Notes under the pieces: model-generated | What the model saw: only the letters and a program-made list of their open reading frames with translations | The model's database searches: none | Told to the model about the DNA's origin: nothing | Made by a program: the position numbers and the translations under genes | Source of the DNA: Serpula lacrymans var. lacrymans S7.9 | Taxonomy: Eukaryota > Basidiomycota > Agaricomycetes > Boletales > Serpulaceae | Direction of reading: 5' to 3' | Length of the DNA stretch: 64,000 nt | NCBI RefSeq assembly: GCF_000218685.1 | Contig: NW_006763303.1 | Location: 1,045,250-1,109,249 of the forward strand | In this document: positions 15,113-26,884 of the stretch, piece after piece | Numbering within the stretch: position 1 is the first letter of the stretch | How the letters are laid out: the number at the start of each line of letters is the position of its first letter

Positions 15113-15532
15113 TGTAACAACCAAGAGTTAGTTACTCTGGCGTACACAGAACACACTATAAGGAAGATGATGAGGGAGTGGTTACCCCTTGAGCTGCAGA
15201 GAGTTTGTTGGTATACAACAGGAGGACTGACTGAGGAGTCTCCTGGATCTATTAGGGTATATATACTACTACAGGGTTGTTTGTACATGTGTACTATACA
15301 GTTTTGATAGAGATAGTGGCTGATGATGTCATGGGGCCTAGCCTGCATGGCCAGCTCCACTGTGTGAGAGAGTTGTGTCTAAAATAAGAAGAAAGGCAAC
15401 GTGGTGCGAGAAAGAGGAGTATGGACAAAAAGGGGGAAGTGCCGCGTGGCACCATGTGTGAAGGCTAAAGTACAAGGTTTAAAGCGGAGAATGAAAATAA
15501 AGGAAAGGTCCGAAAATTGTGTTATTGTAACA
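15113..15532 (-). mobile_element. Gypsy solo LTR, family A, with TSD AACTG
   Basis: 420-bp LTR (TGTAACAACC...TGTAACA on the plus strand), flanked by AACTG on both sides (15108-15112 and 15533-15537). It belongs to the same family as the LTR that ends the chromovirus at 27491. No internal sequence adjoins it, so it is a solo LTR left by LTR-LTR recombination. Confidence 0.9.
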
Positions 15533-15702
15533 AACTGAGCAAGTCACCGACTTGAGACCATAACCTTGGTGCGAGGTCTTGAAATTTGGACGCCATGTCC
15601 CAAACGCAGAACTCCTCAATCAAGATCAATTGTTGAGTCGCTCAACCTAGTTGCCTGAAATAGAATAAACATTATATTTGAATATTGATCTGTATTACTT
15701 AA

Positions 15703-15812
15703 GAAAAGGTATTTTATTGGGAGTCCGTTGTCATCATCCCCATCACCATCACTGTGGCAAACCAATGTTTACTGATGTTATGTTCCAGCCATTGTGGAGA
15801 GAGAGCAAGGGA
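15703..15812 (-). repeat. Extra, outer-truncated TIR copy
   Basis: 110 bp matching the inner part of the right TIR (23754-23863) in the same orientation, with few substitutions, mostly CpG transitions. The outer ~115 bp of the TIR is missing. It is probably the remnant of an older copy of the same family. Confidence 0.75.
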
Positions 15813-17146
15813 TGGAGAAATCGGTCATAGCAAGGGAAATGGCGCTGCAGGCGGACTGGAAAAACTGCCAGGGCAGTTCCTGGTGAAATGGCAAGGGGGA
15901 GCCAGGGAAATCACTTTATGACGCCACATTTCTGGAGCCTTATTCCCTTACTTCCTGAACGTCAATCTTGAGCGCCAAACATCTACCTGACATCTACCCG
16001 ACTGACACAATATTCTTGCTTCCCTTGCACTGTGCTTCGCTCCATAATTACATCACCTGTGCAGTTGCAGATCGTTCCTCAAGTTGCATCTGAGTCAATA
16101 TAGTGTCCAACTTATTTGTAGTACTCACTAGTTCCTACGGTAATGACAAGTAAGCTTGTTCCAGCATCTTTCAAGTACCAGAATATAATAAACAGATCAT
16201 ATACATGGGTATTTTACCCATTGTCCCGTCCTCCTTGCAAACTATGAGCTTGAGAATCTTCGGTTTCTCCAGCATGAGCAGGCCTTGGACCGAAGAGTAC
16301 TCAGCTGGGTATGTCCTAGGCTTGCCAATAATTATCCTCCCCTCAAGCTAGCTTTCAAGATTGACTGCAAAATCTCTTGTCACAGCTGCTTTTTGACCAC
16401 TCGTGGAGATGTAGGCATGTATGAGGGCCCTGATACTCAGATCAACCCAGTTACTCCATGTTGGCTAGAGCCTTTAGCGAGTGAAGGCTTACATCTGGAT
16501 CTATGGCAACATTTACTACACAGCCTTCGTGTTCTCGCACTTACAGCAGGGGAGAATACAATTGTTTCCGAGTTGGTTTCAAGGCCTCCAGAATATGCTA
16601 CAGATATCCTACAAGTCTCTTGGAGGTTACATAATATAGATGGAGTAAGTCTCCGTATCTTTCCATCATCAATTTTCTCAACTGATATGTATTTGTACCA
16701 GTCTTTTTGTGCAAACAAACTACCAGTCTACAATTCTCATAGAACCCACAGTCCACCAGTCACACTTGCAGCAGTCCCCTTTTCAAGGCCAGTTTGAGTA
16801 TCCTTTAGCCTTTGGGAGGGGCCAGGCGTTCATAATTGTAGGCTTATAGGTGCTCAGTTTCTATCTATAGTTGCACTGTAGTACGTTGGCACAAAGGTGA
16901 AACAGGTTCTTTTTTGTCTTACATATTTTATCTCGCTTTTCCCAATAATCAATGCTCATGTGGTAGTCATAACATTATTATAGTCTATCTACTAGTCTCT
17001 GTATAGTAGCTTGTATTTCGTATAAAAACTAACTTGAAAAAATTCACTGTGATAAAGCAAAGGTGGCCACATTTAAAATATGAAAAAATAAATAAATAGG
17101 AGGTGCGCACCAACATCTCTTATCATCCGTGACAGTCCTCTAAAAC
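15813..17146. other. Transposon interior of unknown function
   Basis: Contains one open frame (16285-16797, plus, 170 codons) with no family I recognise; an intron could follow near 16645. It may be an accessory gene of the 9.36-kb transposon or chance. Confidence 0.3.
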
Positions 17147-19346
17147 ATGTCTGTATTTGAGCCTGCAGTTGTCAAGAGCCTCATCAAGAACTCGCTTCCT
17201 CAAAATGAAAAGGCTGTATTTGAGAATAAATGGAAAACAGCGGTCAGTATATGTGCCTAGGAAGAATATACGAAATAAAAACTGACCTACAAGTATCAGG
17301 TGCAGAAACGAGTGAAGACATGGACAGAGAATCGTCCCACTCTGTCCAGCAAAGCTCAAACAGCCCAGTTTGAATGGGCTGCGAACGTAGTCGAGTATGT
17401 TGACTATATCTACAAGGTGACAAAAGTCCATGGAAATAAGAAATTAGCAAGCACTACAGCCCCACAGAATGTGAAGATAGACATACCATTATATGGTCCT
17501 CAATTCATCCCTCCCACTTATTTTCACCTGGAAAAGCGTCAATTCCAGCCAACCATCAAGCCAGAATTAACATACCTCAAACCGCTTAATGTTATTCATC
17601 CGTCCTTTCACAAGAACCTTGAAAAATGTCCAGCATGTGGGGTGACTGATGGTGTGGCTTGGAGTGGCTGGACATCAACAGGGCTGAGAGATTTGCATGG
17701 GCTCCAAGTTGAGGAGACAGCCCTCGGATATCAACTGCGTTGTCAGGTGTGTAAAGAGCGAGCTGCTGATGGGACTGGCTATTGTTTTACTACAACTAGC
17801 TATGTTTACTGGGAGAAGTGGGAGTTCTGGGAAATACCGTGTAAGCCCAGGGAGTTTATTTCAAGGAAAGAAACCAGACTCATCTTTTTTTTTTTGGTAT
17901 TAGACAATATCCCCATTTTTTTCAAGAGATGTGGGGTCACACGAGACCTCTATGACCTGATATTCAAACTTTGTCCATCAACTACATCAGGAGGACTTGC
18001 TGAGCACATCAAACGTGAGTACTCACCTCTGTTTCCTATGTCATGGGTTAATAAAATATGTTCAGAACTTCATCTTCTTCAGTATCATGGACGCATGTAG
18101 GATTACCTACAAAGTTACACGAAGTGACGCAGCCATGCAACGTACTTTGCACCATGTGGTGCTGTCGAGGCACTGTCTGCGCCACATGTCAGCAAAGCAT
18201 ATAATGACCGACCAATTACTGAGGACCTCATCACAGACATCTACCTTGCATCCATTGAACGCGGCTGACGGGCAGAAGGAAGACAGTATATGCAAACTCT
18301 CACAGGTCAGTGCATTCATCCATATTTAGTAGAATTTTGATGCTCACTAGTGATTCCATTCAATCAATCATGTGGCCCACTCTCTGTCAGGTGCTTGCCT
18401 ATCCCTTGATAACATGTTCAAGTCGGCGAGTAAAGCAACTGTGGCTGATACAAGTGGGGGTAGAATAAATATGAAGCTGATGAAAGGAGGACTACTCAGT
18501 ATAATAAACAAGCGAAACGAGATTGTAAGCTGGGTAAGTTTTAAAACTCGCTTCTATTATCTTTTGTTTATCAATATTGTGACCGCATAGAGACTCTGTC
18601 TGCCTCAAGCCAGTGCCAAAATTCAAGAAACATTAGATGGTCTGAAGCTTTGGCATAAGAAGTTAGGTGCTGACCTACCAGAGATGATTGTGGCAGACAA
18701 CTGCTGCCATGTTCGGGCATATAAACGCGCCCATGCCTAGCACACAGGTTGTTCTTGATGTTTTCTACTTTATGATGAGGTAAGTTAGACAATTCTGTGT
18801 GCCAATTCCAGGACTTCTTCTCACCACTAATAGGTACCTGGCAGCTATTGTTAATGGGATGGAGAATACACATCGCTCAGCTGTTGCGAGCAATATCAGT
18901 GAAGCGATCTTCAAAACACCATCAACTGAAGGCAAAAGTGCTGAATACCGCAGTAAATATGAGCAGGAGGCTTACCTCCAAAATATGTTTGAGAAATGGT
19001 CTAGGAAAGGAGGAGTCTGGTCAGCGGCTGCCACAAAGGTAGGTTTAACAATATATTTAGCACTCATGCTCACATGTTTTCACACCAGGTTCATGCTGAT
19101 CAACTGGCCCATGTGAAAAAAGGTTGCCTGTCAAGAACTCGTCAAGACCTTCGATCTGATGGCAGCCACATTGAAGGGTCACATAAGGGCTGGAACTCCC
19201 TTATGCGCTCATTCCCAAGTGGCATAGAGATATTCACAGCCCTGTGCCATGACTTTGTCTATCACCGTAACATTTGCATCAGCATCAACTCGGGAAGCAC
19301 AACTCCCTTCATCAAGTCTACCTATGGAAGCCACCACCTTCGGCGC

Positions 19347-21134
19347 TGTCGATGATGAGAACTGTTGTTAGAAAACCACACACAAAACAAACTAACACAC
19401 AATCCTCCCAGATTCCACGGAACTTGTTTATGGGCTTTGCCTCCTAGAACAGTGGAGTGGTCTGGTTGTTCGTGGGGTGGTACGTATAAAGATCCTTCAA
19501 AGTAAAACCCAGAGGTGTATGAGTGTGGGTTTTGAGGAGGAGGGATAGTTGAATTTATAGGAAGATAGGTGCTTTGTGGCGAGTATAGACGAGCACTACC
19601 TTGCTAATGGTAGCACAAGGTAGGTTTGAGAACGACGAGGATGACGAGGTGACGAGGTTCCCAGTGATAGCAGGCTCCTGACGCACAAACTGTAGTGCTC
19701 AGAAGGACTCTAATCGAAAGGGATGACAATGACTTCAAAAGTGGGAAGTGTTGTGACCACACTGGATCACAAGTAGCAGAGTAGTGAACTTGAGAGTAGA
19801 GAAGAAGTCTGGATTGGATTTCTTGTTGTTGTTTTTTTTTTACAAGGTAAAATACAGGGGTTTATATAGTAAAAGAAAAGTAGGCTATGCACAGTATAGC
19901 TGTGCAAAAAGAATGAGAAAGAATATGAAGGAAGGAATGTACGCTGACGAATCCTGTGTAGGTAGTACAGGATAAGATTGTCAAAAAAAGGAAAAGAAAG
20001 GAATAGAACAATAAATGCTGTGAGTAATGTCACAGGTTTGTACAGCCATAAAGTAAAGTCCAATAGCAAAAGGAGAGCAGGAAAATCATGATGTCATGGG
20101 AAGATGCAGTAAAAAAAGGGCAAGGCAAAACACTATCAGTATCAACACAGTTCCTTTATTGTCAGTCAGGCATTCTAAAAAAATATGTGTCCATAAAAAT
20201 GATTCAAAAATCAAAAATAATCGCACTGTAAATGAATGTTCTGCTGAAGAAAAAGAAACTGGAGCCACCGGTCCACCACCTAGTCCAAATCTGACAGTTC
20301 CATGGCCTTACCAATGGACTGGTTGTGTTGGACCACCTGATCAAACGAGGGAGGGAGAGGAGTAGTTCCAATTTGGAACAAGTGAGTCCCAGGCAGTGTG
20401 TGGTAGGTGTAGCTGTAGCGAAGACAATGGACAAATGATAAGTGTACCCAAGTGAATGGGACAGCGATGAACATGGGCGACGCAAGGGGATGAACCTTCT
20501 CCAGCTCAACAATTACCCACCCACACTCCAACCAGGCAAGACGAGCGACCGATGTTTTGATAGTATATGATGGTAGATCGACGTCATGAAGATGGACCTG
20601 TTGCCCTATTTGGACCGGCCGCCGGGGCTTTGCTGATATCAGCAGTGGCACGTGGTAGTCAACGGATCGGCGACGGAAGCGGATAGGAAGTGGTGACATC
20701 AGAAATGGTGGGGGTGCGAATAAGATGAGGAGGAGGAGGGTGGAGGTGACAAACAAGTGGATTAGAATGGGGACCCAGAAATGACCGTCAGGTGAGAATA
20801 AAAAGGAGAGGAAGGGGCCCATGGTGGGGCTAGGCAAAGGAAGGGGAGTAAGGGAAACGACAAAAAGCGAGGGCGCAATGCAATGTGTAGCCAGTGGCGA
20901 CGCGAAAATTTGCCGAAATGCCGAAATGCGGAAAGTACCGAATGGAAAAGCAAAGGTGAGCGTGACTGGATTGCCTAATAGAGGTGGTGCTGATCAGCCA
21001 CAAGTTCAAAAAGGGCAATATTAATTACTATTCCACGTGGCACTGTGCCTGTGTGGCGCAAAGGCGAGTCTTTTTGAATATTCGCTTCGTTATTGACACC
21101 TGTCCATGCTACCAATCAACTTTGGTGCATGACA
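19347..21134 (-). mobile_element. 1.79-kb LTR-like element B, copy 1, TSD GCGC
   Basis: Begins TGTCGATGATGAG and ends GGTGCATGACA; both strands read TG...CA. It is flanked by GCGC on each side (19343-19346 and 21135-21138). It sits inside the transposase gene between codons for ...SHHLRR and ISSIANQW. On the minus strand it carries a TATATAAA box (19861-19868) and a ~180-codon ORF. It is best explained as a large solo LTR or an LTR-like non-autonomous element. Two further copies are at 29363-31566 and 34169-35982. Confidence 0.75.
20280..20822 (-). CDS. Element-B ORF, copy 1 (hypothetical small membrane protein)
   Basis: 180-codon frame starting at an ATG in a strong initiation context (CCACCATGGG) at 20822 and ending SDLD-stop at 20280. 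Near the N-terminus is one long hydrophobic segment (about residues 15-41, including TSTLLLLILFAPPP); a basic patch (RFRRR) and a mixed C-terminal part follow. I know no family for it. The same frame is open in all three copies of the element. Expression is unknown and it may be an accident of LTR sequence. Confidence 0.35.
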   Translation of the reverse strand: MGPFLSFLFSPDGHFWVPILIHLFVTSTLLLLILFAPPPFLMSPLPIRFRRRSVDYHVPLLISAKPRRPVQIGQQVHLHDVDLPSYTIKTSVARLAWLECGWVIVELEKVHPLASPMFIAVPFTWVHLSFVHCLRYSYTYHTLPGTHLFQIGTTPLPPSFDQVVQHNQSIGKAMELSDLD

Positions 21135-22131
21135 GCGCATTAGCAGCATAGCCAACCAATGGAACACATTGGTTGCCAAAGAGCCGACAACCAGCATCAC
21201 ACACCTATGGCCGGTTCTCCCCCACCATTGAGTGTAACAAAGTATTTGGCCTGGTCCACTCACCCCATTTTACAATGTTTGGTGGTCTCTTATCAATCAA
21301 AGAAGAGGAAGATCCTGGGGCTGATAACCCCCAGGACCTCCTTGATATGACTTGTAGCAGTGACATTGAGCCGGCATCAATTCTTCAAGACTTGAACATT
21401 GATCCCACTCTTCTGTTGGCACCCCAATCTCCAGCTTAACGTGGTCCAGTCCCATCTGGCAGCCAAGCAGCATCTCGCCAAGCAGTGTCTCCAGTTGCAT
21501 CAAGTTCGGAATTTCCCTCAGTACATGCCAAGCGAAAACTTGTCCATGACCTGACTTGTGAAGAGACACCAGCCAAACTTGAAGGGCCTATGCAAAAGGA
21601 GGCACGACTCACTACTGTGTCACAGGACTTGGAAGGAGAGCACACACTTGCTGTATCAAAGGTATGTCAATGGAAAACTCTTTGGCAGTGTATATAAACT
21701 CATAGTTCCCCAGCAACGAGTGTCTGGTTCAGGTTCAACAGCTATTCAAAGTTTTTTCACGTCCCACAAGCCGCTCGCTGACTCAACTTCCATCAAAGTT
21801 CAAACTGGGTCTCTGACAGTGCCAACTGCAGCAACAGCTAGTGCCAGCTCACTTCATACTGTATTGCCTACTAACAACAAGCAGGGGCTGACACGGTCCC
21901 AGCAATTATTTCATATTTGCAGTGGCATTGACCCTTGGTCCCTCAATATCTCATCTGATGCCGAGTTCTACCTTTTCATGGATATGAGGTTAGAGTACAA
22001 ATGGACAACATTCGGCATGAATTCACACAAATGGGTTCAAGCTACTGACTAGTACAACACAAGGCTACAACAAAAACTTCAACATAAGGGCCCAATAGTC
22101 AAGAAGAGCCCACAAGCACTGTTGGACAAGC

Positions 22132-22549
22132 TGTTATGATAACACAATTTTCGGACCTTTCCTTTATTTTCATTCTCCGCTTTAACCTTGTACTTTAGCC
22201 TTCACACATGGTGCCACGCGGCACTTCCCCCTTTTTGTCCATACTCCTCTTTCTCGCACCACGTTGCCTTTCTTCTTATTTTAGACACAACTCTCTCACA
22301 CAGTGGAGCTGGCCATGCGGGCTAGGCCCCATGACATCATCAGCCACTGTCTCTATCAACTGTATAGTACACATGTACAAACAACCCTGTAGTAGTATAT
22401 ATACCCCAATAGATCCAGGAGACTCCTTAGCGAGTCCTCCTGTTGTATACCAATAAACTCTCTGCAGCCTAAGGGGTAACCACTCCCTCTTCATTTTCTT
22501 TATAGTGAGGTTCTGTGTGTGCCAGAGTAACTAACTCTTGGTTGTTACA
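22132..22549 (+). mobile_element. Gypsy solo LTR, family A, with TSD CAAGC
   Basis: 418-bp LTR reading TGTTATGATAACAC...GGTTGTTACA, flanked by CAAGC at 22127-22131 and 22550-22554. Its orientation is opposite to the copy at 15113. It splits the C-terminal part of the transposase gene. TATATATA lies near its centre. Confidence 0.9.
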
Positions 22550-22639
22550 CAAGCTCGGTGAGATGGAGGGCCATATCATTGAGAGGGTAAAGTCAAACAA
22601 CTTTGCATGTAAGTGTCTCTTTGTAATTAATACCGACCT

Positions 22640-22735
22640 GAAAATCCATCTTAAGGATGGGTTTGATACTATATGGCGAAAAAAACGGAAAATCCATCTT
22701 AAGGATGGATATGATACTATATGGCGAAAAAAATG
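22640..22735 (+). repeat. 48-bp tandem duplication in the transposase frame
   Basis: Two 48-bp units (22640-22687 and 22688-22735) differ at only three positions. In frame they encode the 16-residue repeat KIHLKDG(F/Y)DTIWRKK. Each contains the imperfect inverted repeat TCCATC-TTAAG-GATGG. Confidence 0.85.
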
Positions 22736-23329
22736 GAAAGTCCTTCCAAAAGGAAAGGATAGTCTACATATACTAATTACTATTGACAGCTAAAAGTGGA
22801 CGTGAAGCTTTCTGGAGGAAGCACTGTCTTGCTATCTCACTTGTTAAGGCCGACACAAATAAGAAACATGTAAGTAACAAGTAAGACATCCTTGGTGTGT
22901 GTGTAACTACTAACTGTTATTATAGCGCAAGACTCAAGTTTGCAGCCGGTGTCCTACCATTAAGTTCCCTGGATCAACAGGCTCGGCATGCCACCACAAG
23001 AAGAAACATTGCTCTGACGGAGTCCCTGTGACCATCAGCGAGCCAGCTTCAGATCTCCCACCCTGGCCTCAACCTCAAGGGATCTTCGTCAATGGGACAC
23101 ACTTTCATCCCCACACCTTCTTGTCGAAAATTTGAGAAATGTACAAATGTGTGGTGATCCAGCACACTGATGGGGCCAACCTTGCAATGGAGTACAATTT
23201 TACGGATCAACTGTCTCTGTCAGACTTAAGTGGGTTTCTTTTAGTGGGGGTTGTTTAGGTTTTATACACCAGTTAAATTGCAAGATCATTATATTTCACT
23301 GTTTCATATAATTACGTTCGTTGTTTATT

Positions 23330-23480
23330 TACTGGGACCAACCCTTTCCCCCCTCTCTCCCTATCTGCCTCCCTATATGCCGCTTTTTCTCTTTCTCTTG
23401 TGCCTCTTTCTCGTTATCTTCTCGTCGTCTCTATGTCCCATGGTCTCTTTCTCATCATCTATGCCTTCTTTCTTTCTTCA
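23330..23480 (+). repeat. CT-rich low-complexity tract
   Basis: Pyrimidine-rich run after the end of the transposase frame. It creates long F/S/L-rich frames with no coding character. Confidence 0.6.
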
Positions 23481-23757
23481 CTATGTCTCGTGTGTCCCTG
23501 CCGATTCGATTTGTTGTCATTTTCAAATGCCTGTGTTCCTGTAGTGTGCCAATGAATTATTCGTTTGCCGGTGAAATGAGAGAAAAAGGACTTACCGACT
23601 CGAAATCTTGAATTCGGAAGTTCGAACTTAAAGAAAAAATCAATCGGTCAGAGGTCATGTGACAAACGGTCTGTCAATCGGTAAATCGGTCACTCACAGA
23701 ACGGTCGACCGATTTAAGGTTTCCCTTGGAATGGCGGGGTTGCCCCTTGGGAAAAGG

Positions 23758-23982
23758 TATTTTATTGGGAGTCCGCTGTCATCATCCCCGTCACCGTCAC
23801 TGTGGCAAACCATTGTTTACTGATGTTATGTTCCAGCCGTTGTGGAGAGAGAGCGAGGGACGTTCAAATTTTCGAGTCATGTGATGTGTTTTATTTTAAT
23901 TTTATTTTCGTATATCATCTCAACATCAAAGCACTAGGATAAATCCCTCCTCTCTCAAAATAGAGGGTGGGTAGGAGACTGA
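23758..23982 (-). repeat. Right terminal inverted repeat of the 9.36-kb transposon
   Basis: Inverted copy of 14625-14848. Its outer end lies 154 bp before the ATG of the PPR gene. Confidence 0.85.
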
Positions 23983-24136
23983 AATTTCTTGCACTTCCCC
24001 TCAGCAAACATTGAGTTTAGTTAGTAACTGTCCAGCGCAAACTCTTAGTCTCAATAATAGTTCCTTTGCAGATTGATATCCTCAACAGAGCTACATCCAA
24101 GTCTAAATCTGGCTCAGAACGCAGTCGCTGTCCTGG

Positions 24137-26884
24137 ATGCGTACATCATCATTAACTTTACCTCTCGGTCTCATCAACCTCACACTTCTTCGCGCAAGCA
24201 CTCGACCTTGCACGTGCGGAAGGTACAGGATTAGATATGTGCCAGGACTGGCGCTGTTCACGCGCAAAATGCATGCTTTGGCAGTTGCACCCAGTACAAA
24301 CTTGCCGATGCATAGGACTCAGAGCTTTAGTATGGAGTTGGAGGACAGAGTGCAAGCATTTCAAAATACAAGCATCACAGAGGTATCTCTGTCTTACCTT
24401 TCAATATGTGCATGCAGCTCTGACGACAACGCATACAGGCATCTTTCCTTGACCTTCCGGGAATACCAGAAGATGAGCTACTGACAATATATGAAGACCT
24501 TTTGGCATTCCAACCTTTTCAAACCACTGTCCCAGAGGCGTTGGATTCTCTCTCCCGGGAGGAAGAAGATCTCTCAACGATATCGGCAATCAATCAAAGA
24601 CTTCAAGTTATCGACGTAGCAAATGTACGCTCGGGCTCTGAAGAAGTCTCACTCTCTCACCATCTCAGCAACCGTAGATCGGAGCCATCAAATATCCACA
24701 AAAGGGTATTAGGTCAGGTACACGCCGTACTGAACCGACTGGACTCCGTGCGTGTGTCTGCATACGCGTCTCTTGATAAAAAATCAGGCAAGATGCCGAA
24801 GGAAAGAGTGTCCATCAGCATCCTATCAAAGACGGAATGGATGGCGCTTGTCAGAGTTTGTGTGCGTGTCTCCTCTTCAAATACGGACGTAAATGAAACT
24901 GATACAGTGTAGATCCGTGAACAAGATAGCGCTTCTGCTGAAGCAGCTATTCATCTGATGAAGGTGTGTTTATACTAAGTCAGAGAACAGAGACCGAAGG
25001 ACTAATACGATCACGAAGCGGTCGGGGTTTCTTCCGCCTGAGGAAACTGTCAACAGTGTTCTCGAATACTATGCGAACAACGCCAATATTTCAGGTGTAG
25101 AGACTTTCATTTCCAAAATGTTAACAGGTTAATCGGGAGTTCTCTCGTTATCACGATGGCCGCTAAAATGAAAACCTAGGTACTCCTACGGAGAAACAAC
25201 GGGATTTGCATGTCAAAGCTCACCTCAAATCAACACCTTCTGGTACCATCCCGGCCTCTGCGCTATCTGTCATTCACAGATACGAAGAGCGGTCTCTGGA
25301 TGCTCCGATCACAACATACACCCGTGTCATCACTTCATTATTTTCATGTCACTCGTCTATAGGAAACGCACAAGCGTGGGATCTATTTGTACATATGCGC
25401 TATGTTGCGCACCCCACGCCCGATGCTCTCTTGTACACGCTTATGATCCGTGCGTGCGCTTCATCAGTACGAATATTATCTGAACCAGAACGTGCGCTCG
25501 ATTTGTGGACGGAAATGACTGTTGATCACTCCATACAGCCTTCAGTGGGGGCATATAATGCCGTCATCTTGGTGTGTGCACGTTCTGGACAGAAGAAATA
25601 TGTACACGAGGCATTCAGACTAGCCAAAGAAATGCTCGACTCAAATCGCGATGCCAGGGGACACTGCGCGTATCCGCCAGACAGACAAACCTTCATCGCA
25701 TTGCTGGAAGGTGCTAAAAGAATCGGGGATTTGGGGAGGACGAGGTGGATTTTAGCGGAATTGGTGAACGGCAGGAGTGATCCATGGTACACGGGAGACA
25801 GTGGGCGTCAAGACCTCATTATCAATGAAGAGATAATGATGCATATATTTCACGCTTACGCCGCATACAAACCACCATTCAAACGGGGGGCATTGAGGTT
25901 TGTCAGTGAGCGGCCAGAGGCAGCTATAGGAAAAGGACAACAATCACAGGAAACGGACTCACATCCTGGGCCTTCCTCTGGAACACCCTTAGGCCCAGGC
26001 GACTTACCAATCGAAATGGAAGCGTCGACCTTCTCGCACATACCTCCTCAGACTTCAACCGAGGTAGTCGCCGAGGCAAAGGCACTCTTTGGCTACATAA
26101 AGCGAGACTTACTGCCTAATGTCCCTCGAGAGCTTCATCCTGACACCTTCGACCCCGTTCAGAAGAAGTTTGAAGGAGTACAATTGACTCCGCGACTGTT
26201 AAATGCGTACTTATCAGTTTATTACGCGCACTCTGGGATAGTATCGTCTCACCAGCTGTTCAAAACCATATTCCCTGAGCTATGCGTAGAGAAGAATGCA
26301 CAGTCGTATGTCGAGGCCATGGAAAGGTGTGCAATGTCGAAGAAACATGAAAGGGACTTGGCCTTTCCTTTTGCAGAGGAGGTATGGCGAGAATGGCAGT
26401 CTACAGAGTTCGATGGTGCACACAGGCAGCGATATGGTGCTCGAATGGCTGAGAGAGCGCACAGTGCAAAGATTCGCACATTGACTCTGTAAGTCTGTTG
26501 ATGTTAATCGTTGTTTAAAAGGCTAATAATTTCGACAGCCTAGGCGATCTTGACCGTGCCTTGACCGCGGTAAAAACATTCGTTCGTGATTATCCCCCAT
26601 CAGCTGTGCGTTGTGCAGCTCCAAAGCTCTCAATGCGATCGACTCGAACAATGCTCAATGCACCCCGACCACTGGTTCGGGCTACCTCTTCTGTCGAAGT
26701 ACCAGACGATACTGTACCACCTTTGCTCACTTTCACGGACCTTGAAATTCTGCACCACCGGCTAGTCGCAGCAGGACGGCAAGGTGATATCGCTTATTTA
26801 AAGTACGTATGTAAGGCCTATGAAGGGGCCCTTAGGGTTCGCAGGAGAATGACTATGCACGCTGAACCTGGGCCAGACTCCTAG
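24137..26884 (+). CDS. PPR-like, probably mitochondrial RNA-processing protein
   Basis: Multi-exon gene. The start at 24137 opens an Arg-rich, acid-poor leader (MRTSSLTLPLGLINLTLLR), as in mitochondrial targeting peptides. Exons join across introns at about 24380-24447, 24859-24915, 24963-25017, 25130-25180 and 26491-26540. The long exon (25181-26490) has helical-pair units of PPR type: TPDALLYTLMIRACASS, PSVGAYNAVILVCARSGQ and PDRQTFIALLEGAKRIGDLG. The last exon ends at 26884. Such proteins bind organellar RNA and control its stability or translation; the target cannot be told. No lesion is visible. The upstream region was replaced by a transposon end 154 bp from the ATG. PPR assignment is good; mitochondrial location is inferred. 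Confidence 0.75.

Larger units (their letters stand above)
17147..23258 (+). pseudogene. Decayed DDE transposase of the 9.36-kb element, split by two insertions
   Basis: The reading frame starts at the ATG at 17147 (MSVFEPAVVKSLIKNSL). It carries a zinc-binding segment (CPACG...CQVC, about 17629-17752). The DDE core follows: LSLDNMFK (18396-18420), MIVADNCC (18686-18707) and IEGSHKGWN (19169-19195) supply D, D and E. After the 1.79-kb insertion (19347-21134) the frame continues at 21139, is split again by a solo LTR (22132-22549), and ends with a second Cys-rich part (CSRCPTIKFPG) and a stop at 23256-23258. Lesions include a TAG and two TGA codons between about 18095 and 18270, a 1-nt shift near 18720 and another shift near 21230. 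The sequence resembles a large Agaricomycete transposase-like family that I recall with DUF6729-type domains; that name is from memory and unsure. Confidence 0.6.
14625..23982 (+). mobile_element. 9.36-kb DNA transposon with ~225-bp TIRs (MULE-like architecture)
   Basis: Both ends start CAGTCTCCTACCCACCCTCT and are inverted copies of each other for about 225 bp (14625-14848 and 23758-23982) with only a few differences. The flanking 9-mers are AAACTTCTT on the left and AAATTTCTT on the right, so a 9-bp target duplication with one later C/T change is likely. Long TIRs plus 9-bp duplications are the architecture of Mutator-like elements, though the encoded transposase does not look like a standard MULE protein. 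The body carries a decayed DDE transposase gene (17147-23258), an extra TIR fragment, two solo gypsy LTRs and one 1.79-kb LTR-like insertion. It fills the space between GAPDH and the PPR gene. Confidence 0.75.

Noticed and set aside
16285..16797. 170-codon open frame in the transposon interior
   Set aside because: No family resemblance, and part of it looks like intron. Reported only as unassigned interior, not as a gene.
20204..20512. Second minus-strand frame inside element B (102 codons)
   Set aside because: Overlaps the 180-codon frame out of phase and starts without a good context; it is open mainly because of sequence composition.
23251..23611. Overlapping F/S/L-rich frames
   Set aside because: Caused by a pyrimidine-rich low-complexity tract; no coding character.
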